From positions 658,203 through 722,202 of the forward strand of contig RPFO01000080.1 of assembly GCA_009746045.1 (NCBI GenBank): 64,000 bases of DNA, read 5' to 3'. Below the pieces are notes generated by a model. It did not search any database, was not told the origin of the DNA, and was given only the letters and a program-made list of their open reading frames with translations. Numbering within the stretch: the first letter of the stretch is position 1; each line of letters opens with the position of its first letter. Position numbers and translations under genes: made by a program. This stretch comes from Mesostigma viride (taxonomy: Eukaryota > Streptophyta > Mesostigmatophyceae > Mesostigmatales > Mesostigmataceae). Below are positions 41,209 through 52,839 of the stretch, piece by piece.

Positions 41209-42140
41209 CTGGATGCCACGCAAATAAAAGCATCCAGTATTGATAACCCATGGTAAGGTAAAACCCCAGGACAGCAGGTCAGTGGGCTTGACTAGAAACA
41301 GTTCAATCAAAGCCTTTTCAACACACAAGTTTGATAGCAGTGTAAAGATAAGAGCTTCATATCAAATAGAGTTTAGCAGTAATAAATAGTAGGCAACGTG
41401 CCCTTTCCAGAGGGCGCATGTGTCACACGATGATGGGGAGAATTGGTACAGTCCTTGCACTTTGGACATGTTGTTTACTGGTACAACAGATCCTGTGGCG
41501 CGGAGGACACAAGCCCAATATGCGAACCACTTGTCAGCAAAACCACACCCTGCGCCGAAGTTAGTCGGCATGACTAGCTGGCTCGCAGTCACTAGACGTG
41601 TTTACAGTCGCAGCTTACTCAACCTTGGGGGCGACCCCCCAGCAAGGCACGCTCAGGGCCAGCAGATACTAAGGCAGATAGTGACGATGGTCCAAGGGAG
41701 CGATGCCTGACCTGGGATTGGGGGGGCCATCCTGGCATGGAAACTTGGGTCAAACCCTGGCGTGAAAGTTTGAGTTCAAGCCTACTCGAGAAATGGCTTG
41801 CCATCTCAGTTCTTCTGTTTTTCTTTCCTAATGGTAGTCATTTTTCGCATTGCCGTGGCAGCACAATTGGCCTGCTGCTGGCCTAATGTTACAAACTTCC
41901 TTGCGCCATGTCACGATGACGATATTGTAACTCTTAGCATGCAGGGGGTGGCATATGAAATGCCCAGTGAATTCCACGCGCCAAAACGATGCATCCCTTG
42001 ACGAATTGAGTGAACGAACTCACACGGATCCATCCCCCCCCCCAAAAAATAACCAATTCCTGTCTACTTTCATGATTATTACCAGCCAAAGCAGCTGGCC
42101 ATGCAACAATGCACAACAGTAAGCTAGCATATCCTTGCAC
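41209..42140. other. No gene recognised
   Basis: Short open frames only; none has family motifs or good splice borders. Confidence 0.3.
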
Positions 42141-42143
42141 AGT

Positions 42144-42390
42144 CTCGACCCGCCCCCGCCCCGCCCCCGCCCCGCCCCTGCCCACCCACCCCTGGCACCC
42201 CCCACCCCACCCCCACCCCCACCCCCACCCCCACCCCCACCCCCCACCCCCACCCCCACCCCCCACCCCACCCCACCCCCACCCCACCCCCACCCCACCC
42301 CACCCCCACCCCACCCCCACCCCCACCACCCCACCCCACCCCACCCCACCCCCACCCCACCCCCACCCCCACCCCCACCCCCACCCCCAC
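42144..42390. repeat. CCCCAC/CCCCGCC low-complexity tract
   Basis: About 250 bp almost wholly of CCCCAC, CCCAC and CCCCGCC units. The minus strand is thus G-runs with strong G-quadruplex potential. Open frames across it are composition artefacts. Confidence 0.9.
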
Positions 42391-42399
42391 ACTACCACT

Positions 42400-43355
42400 T
42401 GGCACGAAAATTCAAAAGCTTCAAGTAAACGGTTATCAGAAATGTGTCTCTCCCCAATATCAATGAGCACTTCTCCCCCATATTGTATATTTCTACATCT
42501 CTACTCTCTACTCCAATACTGTAACATTCAAAGTTATATACTCTGAATCCTATGTTCTACGTTTTGTATTCTAGTAATGCAGGCGGGAAATAAAAAGGAG
42601 CAAATATAAAGAAAAAGAAGCATACTCGTCTGGCCAATGGCCGGTAGAGCAGAAACCCAGAAAGACCAGGAAGTGAGGAGTCCTATAAAGAGCGGAGTGA
42701 CGCTAAAAGGGAGGCAGGGCGGTGGGGGGGGGGGGATGGAGAACATGACCCTTTCAACTCATATTCACGATCTTATCATTTTTCTTCACTAGTGCGACAC
42801 ACCTCTCCGCAGCCATCGACGTGCCAGCCTGGAGAGCCAGGGGATTGACAATTACAACAACGCGCCCACCGCCAACGCCGTCATGTCCGCCGATAGTACA
42901 AGCACATGCGGAGACAGGCAACAAAGAGGTGGGTCATATTAGGCAGGAAAAGTGAGTCAGATACAGATCAGCATGGGTCAAACAGACCAACGCGCAGTTC
43001 ATATGCTGCCAGAGAATTCGGTATGTCTGGTCAGAAGTTGTCAAATGACAAGTAAATGGGCCCAGCTAGCTTATAATTCAGCAGACTGGATGAAAATGAT
43101 TGCTTAGATTCAGCAATGGGCGTGTCACGATTTCTATGGTCCTTGCGGCAAGAACCACAGCGCACAATCATGAAACTGGCGTGAAAGCATCCTGTAGGTG
43201 CCATCCAGGTAATGTTGGCGAGGTGCTCTTGGTACGATGTGCGGTATAAAGACGTGATGCATCGTTGTTGTTAGGCATGTGTGGGGTAGCTTCCCTAGCG
43301 AGATATGGTGTGAGACAAGCAAGGCACCTTCTGCAGACAAAGTGGCACCTTCTGA
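42400..43355. other. No gene recognised
   Basis: Includes a G-run at 42725-42735. No coding or repeat structure otherwise. Confidence 0.3.
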
Positions 43356-43359
43356 GGAA

Positions 43360-43680
43360 AGTGTGGGGTGGATGCGGGGCACCTTGTGCAGACAAGTGCG
43401 GGTTGGATGCGGGGTACCTTCTGCAGCCAAGTGTGGGGTGGATGCGGGGCACCTTGTGCAGACAAGTGTACGTGGGGTGGATGCGGGGCACCTTGTGCAG
43501 ACAAGTGTGGGGTGGATGCGGGGTACCTTGTGCAGACAAGTGTGGGGTGGATGCGGGGCACCTTGTGCAGACAAGACTGTGTGGGCCGGTGGACGCGGGG
43601 CGCCTTGTGCAGAAAAGTGTGGGGTCACTGGATGCGGGGCACCTTGTGCAGAAAAGTGTGGGGCGGATGCGGGGCACCTA
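43360..43680. repeat. 33-bp minisatellite
   Basis: About ten copies of a GGGGCACCTTGTGCAGACAA / GTGTGGGGTGGATGC unit, with variants (GAAAAG for GACAAG; GTACCTTCTGCAG). Confidence 0.85.
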
Positions 43681-44105
43681 CAGTAGATATTTATGGTTCA
43701 TCGGGTACCTTCTATATTTTGAATAGGGTACCTTCTGTAGACACGGTATGCATTCCCAGCAGCGGGTGGTTGGAGATAGTGTTGACGCGGGGTGCTGACG
43801 GCATGGTGTCGCGCCCCTCGTATTGCCGGCCCAAGGCATAACACATCTCCCCATCAAGGACACAACCAGTGCCCACCTGCGCCACAACAGCAGGGGTGGT
43901 ATAAATAGGATTTCTGAATCTTCAATCAAATGCTGGTTTTCTTGGGAGCTCAAGCGTCATAATATGATTTATATGAATAGAAATGTGGAACCAACCAGTG
44001 GCCTCCTGCAGCTCCACGGACTGAAACTACTGCTTGCTACAGAATGAGCAGGAGGCAACTTGTTAGCGGGCGATTTGTCCGTGCACTCCTGCACCGAAGG
44101 ACCCA

Positions 44106-44480
44106 CACTAGGAGCCGGGTGTTGACAAAGTGTGACAATGCTTGACATGTCAGGTTGATAAAGTGTGACAAAGTGTGACAAAGTGTGACATGTCACTTGA
44201 CAAAAGTTGACAAAAGCTATACAAATGTTGACAAAACCATGACATATCAGGTCGATTTTACAAGACAATTCTTGACAAATTATCAAGGTGAAAGTGTCAA
44301 AAAATGTCACACATTGTCAACGTCACGCATTGTCAACATGAGAGTGAGATTTTATCACATTTTATCACACCACAATTAGTGACATTTGTGCACATTTATC
44401 ACAACACAAACGTTGATATATCACAGACAATCCTGAAAATTTATCAGGACTATAAAACAGACAAAAAGTGACAAAAAGTG
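44106..44480. mobile_element. Left end of a second CACTA-type element
   Basis: It begins CACTAGGAGCCGGGTG, sharing CACTAGGA with the first CACTA TIR. It is followed by dense subterminal repeats of GTTGACAAAG and TGTGACA, in the same layout as 29300-29700. No matching right end was found, so it may be truncated. Confidence 0.5.
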
Positions 44481-45240
44481 ACAAAAACCAGTGAAATTTT
44501 CCTTTTTATTACAAAATAAGCATTACTTAATGCTGACAGCAACAACGATTGTCTCGTAGGCAAATTTTGGACGGCAGCCCATTGCGTTGCGTGCAGCCCG
44601 TTGTGAGCATGACTTCCACGGAAAGCTCTAAATGCTTGCAAAGAATTTGCAGGCAGCCGCCCGTTGGGTATATTGTGTGCAGCCGTCATTTGCGGATGTC
44701 ATTTTGATTAAAAGCTCTCGACTCTCCTGTAAAACACAAAAAAGATGCAGAGGTGGAAATAACATCAATGTATACATGGTTGTTGTCAGTTGTGCAACAT
44801 TAAAGAGGCAGATTACGTTCAAAAAACCTGTACAAAAACTGCCCTCTCTTGCTGCAAATGCAAAGAAGAAAGCACTGATCTATTCGGAACAAAAAAGGTA
44901 GCTGCAGGCAAACATACACTGCGCAAAGAAAACACCTCATCACACAGATTCAAAGACAAACCTGAGCAACCCGTGCATGGAACCTAGACGAGTCCGCCGG
45001 CTACGTCGATGACGACGATGGTGAGGATGCATATGGCACCAGAACAGCCGAGACTTCCTGCGGAAGAAAAACAAAAATTATGAATGTTTATTCGTAGTCA
45101 ATAACAAATTTATTACGGTATCCATTGTGTACGAAATCTGGAGCATATGTTATGTTAATCGATTAGCTACGCAAGCACACTTCCTTAAGAGGGCATAACG
45201 ATTGCAAGGTGCTTAAAACCCACCACAAGGAATTATTAAG
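44481..45240. other. No gene recognised; unit duplicated at 46140-46330
   Basis: 45060-45240 (GAAAAACAAAAATTATGAATG through AATTATTAAGC) recurs in diverged form within the following array at 46160-46340. Confidence 0.4.
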
Positions 45241-47160
45241 CTGCCCCACCTGCCCCCCATGACAAGGAAAAACTAACCCATTTGCCTACCCCCATGACGC
45301 GGAATAATGTCCCCCCCATACCTGTCCCCCATGACAAGGAACAAGCCCCCCTGCCTGCCCCCCATGACAAGGATTAACCCCCCTGCCTGCCCCCCATGAC
45401 AACGATTAACGCCCCCCGCCTGGCCCCCAATACAAGGAATAATTACGCCCCCTACCTGCCCCCCATGGGCATGACAAGGAATCATTGACCCCCCCTGCCT
45501 GCCCCCCACGACAAGGAACAACTAACCCCCGCTACCTGCCCCCCACGACAAGGAATCATTGCCCCCCCCTATCTGCCCCCTGTGACAAGGAATAATTAAC
45601 ACTCCCTGCCTGCCCCCCACGACAAGAATCATCCGCCCCCCCTGCCTGCCCCCCACGACAAGAATCATCCCCCCCCTGCCTGCCCCCATAACAAGGAGCA
45701 CTTGACGCCCCCTACATGCCCCCCACGACAAGGAATCATTGCCCCCCCCTGCATGTCCCCCATGACAAGGATTAACTACCCCCCCTGCCTGCCCCTAATT
45801 ACAAGGAAAAATTACCCACGCAGCCTGCCCCCCATGTGACAAGGATTAGCCCCCTCTGCCTGAACCCCCATGACAAGGGATAATCACCCCCCCCGCCTGC
45901 CCCCCATGACAAGGAGTTACCCCCCCCCTGCCTGCCCCCCGTGACAATGAATCATTACCCCCCTGCCTGCACCATATTACAAGGAATAATTAAGCCCCGG
46001 CCCCTGCCTGCCCCCCATGAAAAGGCAATCTACCCCCCCTGCCTGCCCCCCATGACAAGGAGTAACCCCCACCCCTGCCTACCCCCCATGACAAGGAATG
46101 ATTAACTGCCTGCCCCCCATGAAAAGGCAATCAACCCTCCCTGTCCGCAACAAGACAAATGTAAAAGAAAAACAAAAATGATGAATGCTTGAAAGTACAC
46201 GAACAGAAACATAACGCGGCCCATTGCTACAAGATTTAGAGCATATGCTCTGTTAATCATTTAGCTACAAAATCGCCGTTTCGTAAGGGAGGACAACTGA
46301 CTGTGAGGTACTTTCAATCCCATGACAAGAAATTTTTAAGCTTTTCTGCATGCCCCCATGACAAGGAATAATTAACCTGTCCTGCCTGCCCCCATGGCAA
46401 GGAAAAATTATTACCCCCGCCTTCTCCCACCCCACGACAGGAAATCATTTACCTCCCTTGCCTTCCCCTCATGACAAGGAATAAGAAACCCGTCCTGCCT
46501 GCCCCCCATGGACACAAGGAATCGTTAACCCCCCCTGCCTTCCCCCACCCCATGACAGGGAATCATTAACCCCCCCTGCCTTCGCCCACCCCACTACAGG
46601 GTATCATGAGCCCCCCCTGCCGTCCCCTCATGACAAGAACAATTAACCCGTCCTGCCTGCCCCCCATGACAAGGAATAAATGTATATGCAATGCGCCTGC
46701 CCCCCATGACAAGGAATAAGTAACCCGTCCTGCCTGCCTCCCATGACAAGGAGTGATTAACCCGTTCTGCCTGTCACCATAAAAAGGAATAATTCACCCG
46801 CCCTGCCTGCCCCCAAGACAAGGAATTACTAACCCGTCCCGCCTGCCCCCATGACAAGGAATAATTAACAGGTCCAGCCTGCCCCCCATGACACGGAATA
46901 ATTGACCCGTCCTGCCTGCCCCCATGACAAGGAATAAGTGACCCGTCCTGCCTGCCCCCATGAAAAGGAATTATTAACCCGTCCTGCCTGCCCCTAATGA
47001 CAAGGAATAATTAACCCGCCCTGCCTGCCCCCATGAAAAGGAACAATTAACCCGTCCTGCCTGCCCCCCATGACAAGGAATAATTAACTTGTCCTGCCTG
47101 CCCCCATGACAAGGAATAAGTAACCCGTCCTGTATGCCCCCATGACAAGGAATAATCCTC
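45241..47160. repeat. ~40-bp minisatellite, two blocks
   Basis: Dozens of degenerate copies of CCCCCATGACAAGGAATAA followed by TTAACCCGTCCTGCCTGCC. There are two blocks (45241-46140, 46330-47160), each preceded by a homologous ~180-bp segment. Confidence 0.9.
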
Positions 47161-47880
47161 ACCCCTCGGCAAAAATGCCATGTAAAGGGAGTTAAAAACA
47201 ACAGGAGGCACTGCATGCGATTCCACCTACAGCACGGTGATATCCTCAGTATAGACCCTATGTATGGGATCGTAACCACTACTCACCACAAGTCTCAAGC
47301 AGGAGCCAGTCTCAGCCATTCGCGGGTAGGCCGCATGCCCGTCCGACGGTGTCAGTCACCCGCAAGTACACGCGCAAAATGGAAGAGGAAACGGCAACAC
47401 AAATGTATACATATGATGACGAGCACGGAAAGCACCATGGTAATGAAAGCATTCAGAGAATACACATTAAAATCTCTGAAATACGTGGCAAGCTTTACCC
47501 GCAACGAAACGGCCCTACACATTCGAGCACGGGATGCTAACTATATTCGTGTTGTTAGTTAAACCGTACGACAAAAATTCGCTGACCGTGGTGCCGTTGA
47601 AGGAGCTTGGCGCGCTCCAGACGTCCTGTTCGAGCTGCGTTACAGCATAAAGAGCTGCTTGGCTCAGGACTGCACACGTTTCTCCCTCAATGGCTACCAC
47701 CATGTCCTAGCTCAGCATACATACATCGACAGTGCACCTACATCGTTACTGATAGCGGTTGCTGAAGAAATCACATCACTTCGAGGGCCTGCAACATCTC
47801 CTATTGCACAATCTTGGATGGCGCTCACTGCTTACATAGAACTTCGGTGAGTGGCCCCGTTGCTCGAGCCCTCTCTGCCC
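47161..47880. other. Unique stretch left of the duplicated unit
   Basis: Possible coding remnants exist on both strands (a + frame ends at CTTCG|GTGAGT near 47848), but none is convincing. Confidence 0.3.
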
Positions 47881-49460
47881 GGTATTTCTTATTCCGGGGC
47901 CCAATGGCCGGCGCCGCGCCAGACTCGCCCGCCTTTGGGCTTTGGGCGTCTTGGAATTTGGCTTTGGGCGTCTTGGAAGTTGGCTTTGGGCGTTTGCTCT
48001 TTTGGCAGATTTCTACACTACACTGGTACTACGTAAAAAAGCACAGACTGGTGCGGCGTAACATTTTTAAACTTGGTAAAATTACCGCCGCACAGCCAGC
48101 CAGAACTGGACAAGGTGATGGCCGCAAGTAGTCGTTGCTGGGCTATCGTATTTGTAGCATGGGGCGTTTCACCGAGTCTACGGTTAGCATGATGGGGAGG
48201 ATTCCTAACCTTCATTATGTGGGTTAAGTAGGGGTGCTCATAGTGGCCGGTTTCCCTCGCTTCCTTGTAAACCAGGCTCTGTGTCAAGATCACAGACGAC
48301 CGGGTAAGTAGTTGTTCCAGTCTGTTCTAGTTTGTATGACGCCTGCTATTAGGCGTTCTTGTTATTGTCGTTCATCATCGCCGTGACCGTCGTGGCCAGC
48401 AGCGTGCTTTTTTTACATACCCGGATGGTGTCGACTTGTTTATTGATAGCGCATTGGTGAATATCGCTGCATGGAGGAATATCGGCTACAACCCGCGGGA
48501 AAGTGCTGGCTCCAATGTGCTTTTTGTATGCAGGATGACGGCACTGCCAAGCCGGAGACGAATATGACGCTCGTTATAATGCCAGTCATTCAGACCGACT
48601 GCGCGACTAGTTGTGGGATACACGTTCCTGGTTGTGGGATGTGTTCCTTGTTTTGGGATACTTGTTCCTGGTTGTGGGATGCACTTTCCTGGTTGTGGGA
48701 TGTGTTCCTGGTTGTGGGATACTTGTTCCTGGTGGTGGGAAATTCGTTCGTGGTTGTGGGATACATGTTCCTGGTTGTGGGAAACACGTTCCTGGTTGTA
48801 AGATACTTGTTCCTGGTTGTGGGATACACGTTCCTAGTTGTGGGATAGTCGTTCCTGGTTGTGGGATGCACGTTCCTGGTTGTGGGATGCACGTTCCTGG
48901 TTGTAGGATACTTGTTCTTGGTTGTGGGATACACGTTCCTAGTTCAGTTGTGGGATACTCGTTCCTGGTTGTGGGATGGGTTCCTGGTTGTGGGATAGTC
49001 GAGCCTAGTTGTGGGATGTGTTCCTGGTCCAAATATAAAGGGGCACGGGCATTAGCGATAGCAGAGGGGGCTGGGGAATAACGTTAGCAGAGGGGCACGG
49101 GCACTAACGTTAGTGAAGGGGCACGGGCGCTAACGTTAGTGAAGGGGCACGGGCACTAACGTTAGCAGAGGGGGCTGGGCACTAACGTTAGTAAAGGAGC
49201 ACGGGCACTAACGTTAGCAGAGGGGCACGAGCACTAAAGTTTGTAAAGGGGCGCGGGCACTTACGTTAGCAGAGGGGGCTGGGGAATAACGTTAGTGAAG
49301 GGGCACGGGCACTAACGTTAGCAGAGGGGGGGGGAGGGGGGGGGCACTAACGTTAATAAAGGAGCACGGGCACTAACGTTAGCAGAGGGGCACGAGCACT
49401 AAAGTTTGTAAAGGGGTGCGGGCACTAACGTTAGCAGAGGGGGCTGGGGAATAACGTTAG
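47881..49460 (+). mobile_element. Duplicated unit X, copy 1
   Basis: It starts abruptly at GGTATTTCTTATTCCGG. About 730 bp of it is almost identical to 58444-59183, followed by the same two minisatellites in the same order. Left flanks of the two copies are unrelated, so this is a true element or duplication end. The class is unknown; no enzyme is encoded. Confidence 0.6.
48603..49030. repeat. 21-bp minisatellite in unit X copy 1
   Basis: About twenty copies of GTTCCTGGTTGTGGGATACAC-like units. The period of 21 keeps all frames open on both strands, creating spurious ORFs. Confidence 0.9.
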
Positions 49461-49474
49461 TGAAGGGGGGTGGG

Positions 49475-49734
49475 ACTCTCCCGTCTTGGACTGCCATGCA
49501 GGACAAGACACGGCGGAAGAAGATTGTCAAGGCGCACACGCCCGACCCTGTGGGCAAGCCCCCTCCCCCCAAGCGGAGGAGGCGTTTTGATGAGTAGTGT
49601 AGTTAGTATTTTCTAGATAGCTTAGAGTTAGGATAGTTCGATCAGGCGGCTTCCTCCACCCCATCCATCACGGAATATGTGCTACATGATCTCCCCACGG
49701 AGGCATGTTATAATTTAATTTAATTTAATTTTTT
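49475..49734 (+). mobile_element. LINE B2, 260-bp 5'-truncated copy
   Basis: 12-bp TSD AAGGGGGGTGGG (49463-49474, 49735-49746). It contains the last codons of the LINE B frame (KRRRRFDE then TAG), 3' UTR, hairpin CTCC-CCAC-GGAG and AATTT tail. Confidence 0.85.
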
Positions 49735-49813
49735 AAGGGGGGTGGGCATTAACGATAACAGGGGGGGAGGGCACTTACGTTAGCAGAGGGGGCTGTGGAC
49801 TAACGTTAGTAAA

Positions 49814-50086
49814 TTAATTTATTAATTAATAGACACGTGACTGCGTCACGTGAGCATAAGTCCTCAGTGGGAGGGGAACATGGGATGGAATGGATGGTGT
49901 AAGCTATCTAGGTCCTAGTTACAGGGGTGTGGGCACCGCGGCCCGAATCGCTATGAATGCCATACTTGGTCACACGCGGAGCCCCCACAGGCTTGGGGGT
50001 GGTAGATCCTTCATCACTACTTGCCATCTATCCTTGCGTACCATCTGCCTCCATATTACAGACAAACCAGGAGGCTGCCCGGGGCC
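49814..50086 (-). mobile_element. LINE A''', 273-bp 5'-truncated copy
   Basis: 9-bp TSD GTTAGTAAA (49805-49813, 50087-50095). It has AATT tail, hairpin CACGTGAC-GCA-GTCACGTG, 3' UTR and the last C-terminal codons of LINE A. Confidence 0.85.
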
Positions 50087-50307
50087 GTTAGTAAAGGGGG
50101 GAGGGAATTAACGATAGTAGAGGGGGGAGGGGCACGTACTTACGTTAGCAGACGGGTGTGGGACCTTACGTTAACAGAGGGTGTGTGGGAATTAACGTTA
50201 GCCGAGGGGGTGGGCACTAACGTTAGCAGAGGGGTGTGGAAACTAACGTTAGAAGAGGGGTGTGGAAACTAACGTTAGCAGAGGGGGTGTGGGAATTAAC
50301 GTTAGGG

Positions 50308-51638
50308 CCGCGCACTGCCGGCAGTTACCACTCCCTGTGATGATTGCATGGCTGGCTTGTGGGTTCTTGCATGGGGTAGCACTGCCGGCAGTTACCACTC
50401 CTTGATGACTGCATGTCCCCGGCTTGTGTGTTCTTGCATGGGGTGGCACTGCCGGCAGTTACCACTCCTTGTGATGACTGCATGTCCCCTTTATGCAAGG
50501 ATGGCTTGTGGGGTCTTGCATGGCGTGGCACTGCCGGCAGTTACCACTCCTTGTGATGACTGCATGTCCCCTTTATGCAAGGACGGCTTGTAGGGTCTTG
50601 CATGGCGTGGAACTGCCGGCAGTTACCGCTCCTTGTGATGACTGCATGTCCCCTTGACGCAAGGATGGCTTGTGGGGTCTTGCATGGCGTGGCACTGCCG
50701 GCAGTTACCACTCCTTGATGACTGCATGTCCCCGGCTTGTGTGTTCTTGCATGGGGTGGCACTGCCGGCAGTTACCACTCCTTGTGATGACTGCATGTCC
50801 CCTTTATGCAAGGATGGCTTGTGGGGTCTTGCATGGCGTGGCACTGCCGGCAGTTACCACTCCTTGTGATGACTGCATGTCCCCTTGACGCAAGGATGGC
50901 TTGTGGGGTCTTGCATGGGGTGGCACTGCCGGCAGTTACCACTCCTTGTGATGACTGCATGTCCCCGGCTTGTGTCTTCTTGCATGGGGTGGCACTGCCG
51001 GCAGTTACCACTCCTTGTGATGACTGCATGTCCCCTTTATGCAAGGATGGCTTGTGGGGTCTTGCATGGGGTGGCACTGCCGGCAGTTACCGCTCCTTGT
51101 GATGACTGCATGTCCCCTTGACGCAAGGATGGCTTGTGGGGTCTTGCATGGCGTGGCACTGCCGGCAGTTACCACTCCTTGTGATGACTGCATGACAGTC
51201 CCCGGCTTGTGTCTTCTTGCATGGGGTGGCACTGCCGGCAGTTACCACTCCTTGTGATGACTGCATGTCCCCTTTATGCAAGGATGGCTTGTGGGGTCTT
51301 GCATGGGGTGGCACTGCCGGCAGTTACCACTCCTTGTGATGACTGCATGTCCCCTTGACGCAAGGATGGCTTGTGGGGTCTTGCATGGCGTGGCACTGCC
51401 GGCAGTTACCACTCCTTGTGATGACTGCATGTCCCCGGCTTGTGTCTTCTTGCATGGGGTGGCACTGCCGGCAGTTACCACTCCTTGTGATGACTGCATG
51501 TCCCCTTTATGCAAGGACGGCTTGTAGGGTCTTGCATGGCGTGGCACTGCCGGCAGTTACCGCTCCTTGTGATGACTGCATGTCCCCTTGACGCAAGGAT
51601 GGCTTGTGGGGTCTTGCATGGGGTGGCACTGCCGGCAG
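50308..51638. repeat. 69/83-bp minisatellite with GCCGGC core
   Basis: About 17 units each start with ACTGCCGGCAGT (a palindrome) and TACCACTCCTTG. Three variants differ by the middle segment (CTTTATGCAAGG, CTTGACGCAAGG, or a shorter CCGGCTTGTGT). The array ends abruptly against the 21-bp repeats at 51639. Confidence 0.9.
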
Positions 51639-51800
51639 AGGATACTTGTTCCTGGTTGTGGGATACACGTTCCTAGTTGTGGGATAGTCGTTCCTGGTTA
51701 TGTGATACTTGTTCCTGGTGGTGGGAAACACGTTCCTGGTTGTGGGATACTCGTTCCTGGTTGTGGGATGCACGTTCCTGGTTGTGGGGTACTTGTTCCT
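51639..51800. repeat. Isolated block of the 21-bp minisatellite
   Basis: Seven to eight copies of the unit X 21-bp repeat, out of place after the GCCGGC array. Suggests recombination between arrays. Confidence 0.75.
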
Positions 51801-51974
51801 TCATTTCATGTTCGCCGTTATTCCTCCACGCACATCAAGATAGCTATTAAATATTCCCTTGTACATCTAATGATGCTACGTCTTGGCTATGCTCACATTA
51901 CTTGCCCACGCTCCTTGTTATGATAAGCTCACATGGGTCTCATTGCACCCACATATCTTGCAGGATCGTTTAGC
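51801..51974. other. No feature recognised
   Basis: Short unique stretch between the minisatellite and a LINE D 3' end. Confidence 0.3.
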
Positions 51975-52184
51975 GTGTCCGATTGCAGCTGTGGCATTAA
52001 TTAATTAATTAATTAGACTCGTGCTCCCGTTTGGGAGTCACGCAGCTGTGGCATGCCTCTAGCATGAAGGAGAAAGGGGGTCTATGACCTTCCTTCCTGT
52101 TGTGCAAACAAAGGGATGAAAGGCAGTTCGGGCTCCGTGACTCCCCAACGGGAGCACGAGTCTAATTAGTTAATTAATTAATTA
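51975..52184 (+). mobile_element. LINE D1-type 3' UTR fragment
   Basis: Matches the D1 3' UTR (GATTGCAGCTGTGGCATGCC, GCATGAAGGAGA), then the hairpin CTCCC-CAAC-GGGAG and AATT tail. It is 5'-truncated and hosts a 44-bp insertion at 51998-52041. Confidence 0.75.
51998..52041 (-). mobile_element. 44-bp insertion made only of hairpin and tail
   Basis: Flanked by GCAGCTGTGGCAT on both sides (51985-51997, 52042-52054). Content: AATT tail plus CTCCC-AAAC-GGGAG hairpin. The D1 3' UTR supplies the uninterrupted site. Confidence 0.8.
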
Positions 52185-52839
52185 CCTACCTACCTGACCT
52201 ACCTATCAAGTTCTAACTAGCTCACTAGCTCACTAACTGACTAACTATTTTAACTAAGTAAGTACTAACTAACTACTAACTAAACAACCCCCGTTGCTCT
52301 GCCGAACTAAGTAGATGCCCTTCGATTAAAACGCACAAATCGTGAATGATGCAAGCTACCGTGCCGACGCACAATTGATTCTTGCCCCCCTACGCGTCTA
52401 AATCTTGTATTGTTGTCAGTAAGCGCTCAACGTGCATGGGGCTAGCTGCCCAAATATGAGATTCCACGGACAACACCGAAAATGAGAAACCACAGTAGCT
52501 ACCAGCAAGTTACGAACACAGGACCTCCCTAAATCTAGTATCAAGTAACGTTATTTCCCCGTTTCGACGAACTTGGTCCATTCACAGGTCCATTCACATT
52601 TATAGCGGTGAATTAATTGTCACACCTTGCTCAGGCAAAGTGCACCAAGTCCTAAAGCATGTCTCCCCATGTCATTCACTTAAATAAGGAAGGGAAATGT
52701 AAAGCCATGCAACGTGAAGCCGTATGAAAGGGCATAACCACCCAAATAATCAAGTTGGTACGTATAGTGTCAACCATGCGTGTCAGCCGTGCGTCGGTGT
52801 CTTCCGAAAACTATACAGCATATCAAGGAGACAACCATA
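52185..52839. other. No gene recognised
   Basis: Begins with CTAACTAACT-type low complexity. The rest is unremarkable. Confidence 0.3.

Larger units (their letters stand above)
49035..50307. repeat. AACGTTAG minisatellite with two LINE insertions
   Basis: Units of about 26 bp containing GGGGCACGGGCACTAACGTT and AGCAGA. Interrupted by LINE B2 and LINE A'''. The array resumes after each. Confidence 0.85.

Noticed and set aside
42020-42470. Gly-rich and Pro-rich open frames
   Set aside because: Composition artefact of the CCCCAC tract.
47814-48131. 105-codon frame with RYFLFRGPMAGAAPDS
   Set aside because: The same words arise from unit X at both copies with different upstream frames; an 8-bp indel in copy 2 breaks the frame, so not a conserved protein.
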